Source: Clostridiales bacterium | GTDB lineage: Bacteria > Bacillota_A > Clostridia > Christensenellales > Aristaeellaceae | Length of the DNA stretch: 8,890 nt | Direction of reading: 5' to 3' | NCBI GenBank assembly: GCA_012514855.1 | Contig: JAAYZL010000430.1 | Location: 1 to 8,890 of the forward strand | Shown: piece by piece, positions 1-6,048 of the stretch | Layout: every line of letters begins with the position of its first letter | Numbering within the stretch: position 1 is the first letter of the stretch | Notes under the pieces: model-generated | The model's input: only the letters and a program-made list of their open reading frames with translations | Database searches by the model: none | Told to the model about the DNA's origin: nothing | Made by a program: the position numbers and the translations under genes

Positions 1-369
1 GTCGGGTCGACGCTCGACCGGACGCTGCTGATCGGGCTTTTGTCGCTCGCCGCCCCGGTGATGCTTATGATTTTCGGGACCGGCGCCGTCCGCGCGCTCG
101 CGTTCCCGCTGGCCGTCGGCGCGCTCGCGAACGCGTATTCGTCGATCGTGCTGACCGGCCCGATCTGGGCGAAGTTCGCCCCCCAGGCAAAGGTTGCCTC
201 CCAGGCAAAGGTTGCCTCCCAGGCGAAGGTCGCCCCCCAGAAAAAGGCCGCCCCCCAGAAAAAGGCCGCTCCGCAGGCGAGGGTCGCCTCCCAGGCGAAG
301 GTCGCCTCCAAGGCGAAGGTCTCGGCGAAGGTCAAAACGACCGGAAAGCGACCGGCGAAGGGCAAGTAA
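1..369 (+). CDS. secF: SecF protein-export membrane protein, C-terminal part (5' end outside window)
   Basis: This is the end of a SecF subunit of the SecDF complex, which assists the SecYEG translocon and uses the proton gradient to pull secreted proteins across the membrane. Seen: the frame is open from base 1. The visible part has two hydrophobic helices (about visible residues 8-30 and 33-56). It has the family signature of an STLDRT start, an IFG turn, an ALAFPLAVG helix, and the NAYSSIVLTGPIW end, matching the SecF pattern of a final helix with a TYSSIF-like motif. The helices are followed by about 63 residues rich in Ala, Lys, Val and Gln, made of hexapeptide repeats, which ordinary SecF proteins lack. 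The tail should be cytoplasmic. SecF upstream of recJ is the usual clostridial order, which supports the call. The SecF identity is fairly sure; the function of the tail is unknown. The true start lies upstream. Confidence 0.85.
   Translation, partial: VGSTLDRTLLIGLLSLAAPVMLMIFGTGAVRALAFPLAVGALANAYSSIVLTGPIWAKFAPQAKVASQAKVASQAKVAPQKKAAPQKKAAPQARVASQAKVASKAKVSAKVKTTGKRPAKGK
178..321 (+). repeat. Eight tandem 18-bp units encoding a basic hexapeptide repeat in the SecF tail
   Basis: Eight in-frame 18-bp units follow one another (starts at 178, 196, 214, 232, 250, 268, 286 and 304). They encode A-[PS]-[QK]-[AK]-[KR]-[VA]. Units 2 and 3 are nearly identical in bases, and units 4 and 5 are identical, which points to recent duplication by slippage or recombination. 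After unit 8 the pattern decays into a Lys-rich end. The composition resembles the basic Ala/Lys/Pro tails of histone-H1-like proteins and of some ribosome-binding membrane insertases. The copy number could vary among strains; that is inference. Confidence 0.9.
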
Positions 370-381
370 TATTTGCTATGT

Positions 382-417
382 GCAATTCGGAATCGGCGAC
401 GGTTCCGAATTGCTTTT
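382..417 (+). terminator. Hairpin plus T-run between secF and recJ (intrinsic terminator or attenuator)
   Basis: GCAATTCGGAA (382-392) and TTCCGAATTGC (403-413) form a perfect 11-bp inverted repeat. Two further pairs (T393-G402, C394-G401) leave a 6-nt loop. TTTT (414-417) follows directly. The U-run is short, so termination may be partial. The hairpin sits 12 nt after the secF stop and 20 nt before the recJ start, and no convincing promoter lies between it and recJ. It may therefore reduce rather than block read-through into recJ. Confidence 0.65.
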
Positions 418-428
418 ACAAAAGTTTT

Positions 429-434
429 GGAGGG
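429..434 (+). promoter_or_regulatory. Ribosome binding site that fixes the recJ start
   Basis: GGAGGG lies 3 nt before the ATG at 438; counting its GGAGG core, the gap is 4 nt. The alternative in-frame ATG at 378 has no ribosome binding site and would translate the secF-recJ hairpin into protein, so 438 is preferred. Confidence 0.75.
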
Positions 435-437
435 AGC

Positions 438-2771
438 ATGCTCGTCTATCAGAAGAGGGCGGCGGACAGGGCGCATTTTCCGAGGCCCAGGGACATGCCG
501 GGGCTGCTGCACGCGCTGCTGATCCAGCGGGGAATCGCCTCCGAGGGGGAAGCGCAGGCGTTTCTGAACCCCGGCGAGGGCATGCTCAACGACCCTATGC
601 TGCTCTCGTCGATGCCGGAGGCGGTCGCGCGAATCCGGCGCGCGGTCGACGCGCGGGAAAAAATCTGCGTGTACGGGGATTACGACGTGGACGGCGTCGG
701 CGCGGCCGCCATACTGTACCTACACCTGAAGTCGCTCGGCGCGGACGTGCGCACGTACCTCCCGTCGCGGCACGACGAGGGCTACGGCCTGAACGAGGCG
801 GCGGTGCGCTCGCTCGCGGCGGAAATCGCGCTGCTCGTGACCGTCGACTGCGGCATAGGCTCCCGCGAGCTCGTCGCGCTTTCGAAGTCGCTCGGCATGG
901 ACGTCGTCGTGACCGACCACCACCGGCCGGGGGAAGTGCTCCCGGACTGTCCGGTCGTGAACCCGCTCTTGAACGGCTACCCGTGCCCGCACCTGTCGGG
1001 CGCGGGAGTCGCGTGGAAGCTCGTCGAGGCGCTCTCCGGGCGCAAAGCGGCTCTGGAGCTCGTCGATCTCGCGGCGCTCTCGACCGTCGCGGACGTCGTG
1101 CCGCTCGTCTCGGAGAACCGCGCGATCGTCCGCCTCGGGCTCGACCGCCTGAACGGGCATCCGCGCGTCGGCATCCGGGCGCTGCGCGAGGTCGCCGGCA
1201 TCGCCGGCATTGCCGGGAAGGCGCTGACCGCCGCGCACATAGGCTTTCAGATCGCGCCGAGGCTGAACGCCGGCGGCAGGCTCGGGAGCGCCGGGCGCGC
1301 GCTGCGGCTTTTGATCACCGGGGACCGGGAGGAGGCCGCGGCGCTCGCGGCCGAGCTCGAGGCGGAGAATGTCGAGCGCCGCCGCGTCGAGGCCGAGATA
1401 CTGCGCGAGGCCGAGGACATGCTCCGGGACTTCGACTTCCCCGCCCATCGCGCGATCGTGCTCGCGAAGGACGGCTGGAACGCGGGCGCGCTCGGGCTGG
1501 CCGCGTCGCGGCTCGTCGAAAGGTACCACTGCCCGGCGATCCTTATGACCTCCGACGGCGACCGGCTCAAGGGCTCGTGCCGGAGCATTTCGGGCGTCGA
1601 CATCTTCGGGGCGCTCTCCGGCGTCCGCGAGCACCTCGAGCGCTTCGGCGGGCACCGGCAGGCGGCGGGGCTCTCGCTCCCGGCGGAAAACCTCGGGCCG
1701 TTCGCGGCGGCGCTCGACGATTATCTCTGGCGGACCGTGCCGAGAAGCGCGTACGTGCCCTCGCTCGAGTACGACCTCGACGCGCCGCTGTCCGCGCTCG
1801 ATCCGCAGGCGGTCATGGAGCTCGACGCGCTCGAGCCGACCGGTATGGGGAACCCCGCGCCGGTGCTGCGCGCCAGGGCGACGGTCGCGTCCGCCCGCGC
1901 GGTCGGAAAGGACGGCGCGCACCTGAAGCTGACCGTCGCGGCGGACGACCGCGCGCTCCCGGCCGTGCTGTTCTCCGAGGGCGCTCGCGCGAACGGGCTG
2001 TCCGGCGAGTACGACATGCTGTTCGCGCCGAGGATCAACGCGTGGATGGGCCGCGCGACGGTCGAGCTGCAGCTTCGCGCGCTGGAGCCGATCGACCCCG
2101 CGGCGCGGATTTCGGCAAATCTCCCCGGCCGCCCTGCGCTGATGGTTCGTTTCTTAACAGAAATGCTCTATAATAGAGGAATAGGGCTTTCGGAGGGGAG
2201 GGCTGTGCCGGCTCGGGCGCTCAGGAAGGCGTTCGCCGACGACCCGCAGGGGACGCTCGTCGTCTGCCGGGATTTCCCGCAGGCGCTGTACCTGATCGAG
2301 CGGCTCGACGGGCTCCGGTTCGACCTGTTTGTCGGGGGGTATCCGCCCGACCCGCGCGCGTTCAACGCGGTCTGCGTGCTGCCCGTCGGCGACCCGCCGC
2401 GGAACTACCGGCAGGTCATCCCGGCGGAGGACATCGAGGGCGCGCCCGCGGTTTCGTGGGAGGAGCTCCCGGACGTCGACGGCCTGCGCGACGCCTACCG
2501 CGCGATCCGGAGGCTCTCCCGGCGGCCCGCGCACTTCACGGACTTTGCGGGGCTGTGCCACATACTGTCGGAGGAGTGCGATCTCTCGGTCGTCGGTTCG
2601 GCGGCGGCGCTCCTGGCGCTTCAGGACATGCATCTGATCGAGCTCCCGGACGGGGGTCAGCGGCTCAGAATACTGCCGGCGGAAAAGACCGATCCGCTCG
2701 ACAGCGCCGTGGTTTTGAAAATACTCCGCCTGCGCGCGGAGGGAAGGGAGGGCAGCGGCCGTGAACAATGA
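438..2771 (+). CDS. recJ: RecJ single-stranded-DNA-specific 5'-3' exonuclease
   Basis: RecJ degrades single-stranded DNA from the 5' end in recombinational repair, mismatch repair and rescue of stalled forks. The product is 777 residues, close to the usual Firmicutes size. Seen: the DHH phosphoesterase core has GDYDVDG (residues 80-86, with D81, D83 and D85), VDCGIG (D137) and the DHH triad (160-162), which bind the catalytic divalent metals. An RLNAGGRLG motif lies at 275-283. The DHHA1 nucleic-acid motif GGHRQAAG is at 404-411, and an OB-fold segment spans roughly 438-560. Residues about 568-777 match the extra C-terminal domain of Firmicutes RecJ (the ssDNA-exonuc_C family type). The ATG at 438 is chosen for its ribosome binding site. 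The 3' end overlaps rel by 11 nt, so the two are coupled. Unusually, an AT-rich island with promoter-like and start signals lies inside the gene at 2150-2207. The call is secure. Confidence 0.96.
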   Translation: MLVYQKRAADRAHFPRPRDMPGLLHALLIQRGIASEGEAQAFLNPGEGMLNDPMLLSSMPEAVARIRRAVDAREKICVYGDYDVDGVGAAAILYLHLKSLGADVRTYLPSRHDEGYGLNEAAVRSLAAEIALLVTVDCGIGSRELVALSKSLGMDVVVTDHHRPGEVLPDCPVVNPLLNGYPCPHLSGAGVAWKLVEALSGRKAALELVDLAALSTVADVVPLVSENRAIVRLGLDRLNGHPRVGIRALREVAGIAGIAGKALTAAHIGFQIAPRLNAGGRLGSAGRALRLLITGDREEAAALAAELEAENVERRRVEAEILREAEDMLRDFDFPAHRAIVLAKDGWNAGALGLAASRLVERYHCPAILMTSDGDRLKGSCRSISGVDIFGALSGVREHLERFGGHRQAAGLSLPAENLGPFAAALDDYLWRTVPRSAYVPSLEYDLDAPLSALDPQAVMELDALEPTGMGNPAPVLRARATVASARAVGKDGAHLKLTVAADDRALPAVLFSEGARANGLSGEYDMLFAPRINAWMGRATVELQLRALEPIDPAARISANLPGRPALMVRFLTEMLYNRGIGLSEGRAVPARALRKAFADDPQGTLVVCRDFPQALYLIERLDGLRFDLFVGGYPPDPRAFNAVCVLPVGDPPRNYRQVIPAEDIEGAPAVSWEELPDVDGLRDAYRAIRRLSRRPAHFTDFAGLCHILSEECDLSVVGSAAALLALQDMHLIELPDGGQRLRILPAEKTDPLDSAVVLKILRLRAEGREGSGREQ
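2150..2207 (+). promoter_or_regulatory. Candidate internal promoter, ribosome binding site and GTG start within recJ
   Basis: A perfect TATAAT (2169-2174) lies in an AT-rich patch: 9 G/C in the 33 bases 2151-2183, against a strongly GC-rich background. The sequence at the expected -35 position (TTCGTT, 2146-2151, 17-nt spacer) is poor. TTAACA at 2154-2159 is too close to the -10 to serve. Two perfect small palindromes adjoin: TTTCTTAACAGAAA (2150-2163) and CTCTATAATAGAG (2166-2178), the second covering the -10. GGAGGGGAGGG (2192-2202) then precedes a GTG at 2205 that is in the recJ frame. It could drive rel and the genes after it, or a separate 188-residue RecJ C-terminal domain. Function is inferred only. 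Confidence 0.4.
2746..2752 (+). promoter_or_regulatory. Ribosome binding site for rel, supporting its GTG start
   Basis: GGGAGGG lies 8 nt before the GTG at 2761, inside the last codons of recJ. A second GGAGGG (2739-2744) is just upstream. This strong signal supports the GTG start, which overlaps the recJ stop by 11 nt. Confidence 0.7.
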
Positions 2772-4965
2772 CAAACTCAGCGAGGTTCCGTACATTCCGG
2801 TAGAGGAGCTGATCGAGAAGATCCGCCGCTACCATCCCGACGACGACATGGACCTCGTGCGCCGCGCGTACGAGTTCGCGGAGCGGCAGCACAGGGAGCA
2901 GCGGCGCAAGAACGGCGACCCGTACTTCGTGCACCCGTGCGCGGTCGCGGTGATCCTCGCCGACCTGATGCTCGACGCGGCGACCATCGCGGCGGGGCTG
3001 ATGCACGACTGCGTCGAGGACGTCGAGTGCGTGACGCCGCAGGCAATCGGCGAGATGTTCGGCCCGGACGTCGAGGTGCTCGTCGACGGCGTGACGAAGC
3101 TCTCGAAGCTCAACTTCTCCTCGCGCGAGGAGCAGCAGGCCGAGAGTTTGCGCAAGATGTTCCTCGCGATGGCGAAGGACATACGCGTCGTGCTCATCAA
3201 GCTCGCCGACCGGCTCCACAACATGCGCACCCTCAAGTACCAGAGCCTCGACCGGCAGATTCCCATCGCCCGGGAGACGCTGGACATCTACGCGCCGCTC
3301 GCGCACCGGCTCGGCGTCTACACGGTCAAGTGGGAACTCGAGGATCTGTCGCTTCGCTACCTCGACCCCGACGGGTACTACGACCTCGTCACGAAGATCG
3401 GCATGCGCAGGGAGGAGCGCGAGCATCTGATCGCGTCCGTCACGCAGCAGCTGCAGGACAGCCTCCGAAAGACCGGCATCAAGGCCGAGATCGACGGGCG
3501 GCCGAAGCACTTCTATTCGATCTACAAGAAGATGAAGTCGCAGAACAAGACCTTCGACCAGATCAACGACCTGATCGCGATCCGCGTGCTCGTCAACACG
3601 CAGCAGGACTGCTACTACGTGCTCGGCGTCGTGCACACGCTCTGGCCGCAGGTGCCGGGGCGGTTCAAGGATTACATCTCGGTTCCGAAGGCGAACATGT
3701 ACCAGTCGCTGCACACGACGGTCGTAAACCAGGGCAGGCCGTTCGAGGTGCAGATTCGAACGTTTGAGATGCACCGCACCGCCGAGTACGGCATCGCGGC
3801 GCACTGGCGCTACAAGGAAGGAAAGCAGATCGACGAGCTCGACCACAAGCTGAGCTGGCTCAGGCGCATACTCGACTGGCAGAACGAGGCGCGCGACTCG
3901 TCGGACTTCGGAGAACTCCTCAAGTTCGACCTGTTCGCCGACGAGGTGTTCGTGTTCACGCCCAAGGGCGACGTGATCTCGCTGCCGCGCGGCGCGACGC
4001 CGCTGGACTTCGCCTACCGCATCCACTCGGCGATCGGCAACCGCTGCATCGGCGCGAAGGTCAACGGGCGCATCGTGCCGCTGTCGAGCTCGCTCGAGAC
4101 CGGCGACTTCGTCGAGGTCATGACCTCGCAGGCGTCGCGCGGCCCGTCGCGGGACTGGCTGAACATCGTCAAGACCTCCGAGGCCAAGACGAAGATCCGC
4201 GCGTGGCTGAAAAAGGAGGAGCGCGAGGAAAACGTCTCGAAGGGCAAGGAGATGCTCGCGGCCGAGGCGAAGAAGCAGGGCTATTCGCTGTCGCAGCTGA
4301 CGAAGAACGACGTGCTCGAGCCCGTGTTCAAGCGCTATTCGCTCGCGACGCTCGAGGATCTGTACGCGACGATCGGCTTCGGCGGGCTGTCGACGATGCA
4401 GCTTCTGAACCGGCTCGTCGACGAGTACAAGCGCATCTACAGGCCCGAGGCGCCGCCGGTTTTGAGCGAGCAGAAGGCCGAGGAGGTCAAGAAGCAGGTC
4501 GCGTCCTCGAGCTCGAACGGCGTGACCGTCAAGGGCGAGAGCGGCATGCTGGTGCGCTTCGCGCGCTGCTGCAACCCGCTGCCGGGCGACCAGATCGTCG
4601 GCTACATCACGCGCGGCCGCGGCGTCAGCGTGCACCGCACGGACTGCGCGAACCTCAAGGACTCCGGCGTCGAGCCGGAGCGCATGATCGAGGTCGAGTG
4701 GGAGAAGTCCGCCGCCGGAAGCTACGAGGCGGACATACAGATACTCGCCTACGACCACGCGGGGCTGTTCGCGGAGGTCTCGCTGATGTTCGCGTCGCAG
4801 GACGTGCCGGTCACCGCCGTCACCGCGCACACGGTCAAGAACAAGCAGGGCCTGTGCACGATGAGCATCACGATCGTCATCAAGACGACGCAGCAGCTCG
4901 AGAAGTTGATCAAGGACTTGCAGAGGCGCCCGGACGTCATCGAGGTGTTCCGGGTCGCGAGATAG
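2761..4965 (+). CDS. rel: Bifunctional (p)ppGpp synthetase/hydrolase Rel
   Basis: Rel makes (p)ppGpp from ATP and GDP/GTP when uncharged tRNA sits on the ribosome, and hydrolyses it when amino acids are plentiful, controlling the stringent response. At 734 residues it has full family length. Seen: an HD hydrolase domain with H58, H82-D83, E86-D87 and D150 (ADRLHN), all expected metal or catalytic residues present. The synthetase domain has GRPKHFYSIYKKM (around R247) and EVQIRT (E329). R301-F302-K303-D304 is the RxKD motif of bifunctional Rel, not the ExDD of synthetase-only RelA. A TGS domain begins near 390. The zinc-finger-like domain has C603, C604, H625 and C629. An ACT domain ends the protein (about 655-734). 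The hydrolase motif reads HDCVEDV where EDT is more usual. All domains are intact, so both activities and ribosome sensing are expected. It overlaps recJ and lies 8 nt before dtd. Confidence 0.97.
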   Translation: MNNDKLSEVPYIPVEELIEKIRRYHPDDDMDLVRRAYEFAERQHREQRRKNGDPYFVHPCAVAVILADLMLDAATIAAGLMHDCVEDVECVTPQAIGEMFGPDVEVLVDGVTKLSKLNFSSREEQQAESLRKMFLAMAKDIRVVLIKLADRLHNMRTLKYQSLDRQIPIARETLDIYAPLAHRLGVYTVKWELEDLSLRYLDPDGYYDLVTKIGMRREEREHLIASVTQQLQDSLRKTGIKAEIDGRPKHFYSIYKKMKSQNKTFDQINDLIAIRVLVNTQQDCYYVLGVVHTLWPQVPGRFKDYISVPKANMYQSLHTTVVNQGRPFEVQIRTFEMHRTAEYGIAAHWRYKEGKQIDELDHKLSWLRRILDWQNEARDSSDFGELLKFDLFADEVFVFTPKGDVISLPRGATPLDFAYRIHSAIGNRCIGAKVNGRIVPLSSSLETGDFVEVMTSQASRGPSRDWLNIVKTSEAKTKIRAWLKKEEREENVSKGKEMLAAEAKKQGYSLSQLTKNDVLEPVFKRYSLATLEDLYATIGFGGLSTMQLLNRLVDEYKRIYRPEAPPVLSEQKAEEVKKQVASSSSNGVTVKGESGMLVRFARCCNPLPGDQIVGYITRGRGVSVHRTDCANLKDSGVEPERMIEVEWEKSAAGSYEADIQILAYDHAGLFAEVSLMFASQDVPVTAVTAHTVKNKQGLCTMSITIVIKTTQQLEKLIKDLQRRPDVIEVFRVAR

Positions 4966-4972
4966 GAGAGGG
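4965..4972 (+). promoter_or_regulatory. Ribosome binding site for dtd
   Basis: GGAGAGGG starts on the last base of the rel stop codon and ends 1 nt before the ATG at 4974; its GGAG core is spaced 5 nt from the start. It supports the short start giving MRLVVQRV, which is the standard Dtd N-terminus. Confidence 0.65.
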
Positions 4973-4973
4973 C

Positions 4974-5423
4974 ATGCGGCTGGTTGTGCAGAGGGTTTCG
5001 CGCGCGGGCGTGGTGGTCGAAGGCGTCCGGGTTTCCGGAATCGGGGTCGGCTATCTGGCGCTCGTCGGCGCGGAGGAGGGCGACACTGTCGCCGACGCGC
5101 GCTGCCTGGCGGACAAGCTGTTGGGCCTTCGCGTGTTCGAGGACGCGGACGGCAAGATGAACCGCTCGATCGTGGACGTCGGCGGGGGAATACTGCTCGT
5201 CTCGCAGTTCACGCTGCTGGGCGACGCGCGCCACGGAAGAAGGCCGAGCTTTTCGAGGGCCGCGCGCCCGGAGGTCGCCGAACCGCTGCTGGGATCAATG
5301 CGGGAGATGCTCTCCGCGCGGGGACTGGACGTTCAGACCGGGCGCTTCGGCGCGCACATGGAGGTCGAGCTCACAAACGACGGGCCTGTGACCATATTGC
5401 TGGACAGCCGGAAGGTGTTTTGA
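4974..5423 (+). CDS. dtd: D-aminoacyl-tRNA deacylase
   Basis: Dtd removes D-amino acids (and glycine wrongly placed on tRNA-Ala) from tRNA, protecting translation from mischarged tRNA. It is a cytosolic dimer. The product has 149 residues, the normal family length. Seen: the N-terminus MRLVVQRVSRA is typical. The SQFTL motif is at 77-81 and the Gly-cisPro motif lies in NDGPVT (N135, G137, P138). These two motifs form the chirality-checking pocket across the dimer, and both are intact at the positions usual for the family. It follows rel by 8 nt and ends 1 nt before the next gene, the usual clostridial arrangement, which suggests co-expression with rel. Confidence 0.96.
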   Translation: MRLVVQRVSRAGVVVEGVRVSGIGVGYLALVGAEEGDTVADARCLADKLLGLRVFEDADGKMNRSIVDVGGGILLVSQFTLLGDARHGRRPSFSRAARPEVAEPLLGSMREMLSARGLDVQTGRFGAHMEVELTNDGPVTILLDSRKVF

Positions 5424-5424
5424 G

Positions 5425-6048
5425 ATGTTGGAAATTCGAGCGGTCGTCTGCGGGGTCTACGACGAGAACGCGTATGTCGTGTCGCTTCCGGGCGCTTCGG
5501 AGGCGCTCGTGATCGACCCCGGCGACGACTATCCGGCGATCGTCAAGGCGCTCGCCGCGGGGAAAAAGACATTGAAGGCGGTGTGCCTGACGCACGCGCA
5601 CTTCGACCACATGCTCGCGGCGCCGGGGCTGATCGCGGACACCGGCGCGAAGCTCTACGTCGGCGGGGCGGACCTGCCGGCGCTGAACGACGAAAGCCTG
5701 AACCTCTACAACCCGGACGCCTCGCATCTGCCGGCCCCCGCGGGGCTCTCGGGCATCGCCTACGGGAGCTCGTTCCTGTGCTGCGGCGTCGAGTTTCAGG
5801 TGATCCCGACGCCCGGCCACACCCCCGGCGGCGTGTGCCTGTACGCGAAGGAGCACGGCGCGCTGTTCAGCGGCGACACGCTGTTCCTGGGCGCGTTCGG
5901 CCGCGTCGACTTCCCCGGCTCGAGCGCGCGGGATATGCGCCGCTCGCTGGAACTGCTGTTCGCTCTGCCCGGCGACACGCGCACTTACCCCGGACACGGC
6001 GGACAGACGACCATCGCCCGCGAAAGGGCGCGCTACCGGATGCCATGA
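5425..6048 (+). CDS. MBL-fold metal-dependent hydrolase (glyoxalase II-like)
   Basis: This is a metallo-beta-lactamase-fold hydrolase of the small glyoxalase II-like group, with 207 residues. Seen: the metal motif THAHFDH (H57, H59, D61, H62), then H132 in PTPGHTPG, D151 in FSGDTLF and H191 in YPGHGG. These make a complete dinuclear metal site. It lacks the C-terminal helical domain with which true glyoxalase II binds glutathione, so the natural substrate is probably not S-lactoylglutathione; this is inference. The family sits after dtd in many Clostridia, but its substrate there is not established. The ribosome binding site GGAAGGTG (5410-5417) lies in the end of dtd, 7 nt before the ATG. 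It overlaps hemZ by 4 nt (ATGA). The fold is sure; the exact reaction is unknown. Confidence 0.9.
   Translation: MLEIRAVVCGVYDENAYVVSLPGASEALVIDPGDDYPAIVKALAAGKKTLKAVCLTHAHFDHMLAAPGLIADTGAKLYVGGADLPALNDESLNLYNPDASHLPAPAGLSGIAYGSSFLCCGVEFQVIPTPGHTPGGVCLYAKEHGALFSGDTLFLGAFGRVDFPGSSARDMRRSLELLFALPGDTRTYPGHGGQTTIARERARYRMP

Noticed and set aside
178..321. The tandem 18-bp repeats as a CRISPR array or DNA-level iteron
   Set aside because: The units abut with no spacers, stay in frame and encode a regular basic hexapeptide, so protein-level repeats explain them.
415..420. TTTACA as a -35 box for a recJ promoter
   Set aside because: No -10-like hexamer lies 16-18 nt downstream before the start codon; the bases there are the ribosome binding site and first codons.
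378..437. An upstream in-frame ATG that would add 20 residues to RecJ
   Set aside because: The extra residues are coded by the hairpin and AT-rich spacer, there is no ribosome binding site, and the ATG at 438 has one.
2143..2163. An SOS (LexA) box before the internal recJ signals
   Set aside because: The bases fit neither the Gram-positive CGAAC-N4-GTTCG type nor CTGT-N8-ACAG.
194..2173. A 659-codon + strand frame overlapping secF and recJ
   Set aside because: It is an Arg/Ala/Pro-rich shadow of the repeat tail and of recJ, with no domain or ribosome binding site.
2665..4830. A 721-codon open frame on the minus strand opposite rel
   Set aside because: It is antisense to an intact Rel, its translation is rich in Arg, Leu, Val and Asp with no recognisable domain, and long antisense frames are expected in GC-rich genes. 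Other minus-strand frames opposite recJ, hemZ and the cyclophilins fail in the same way.
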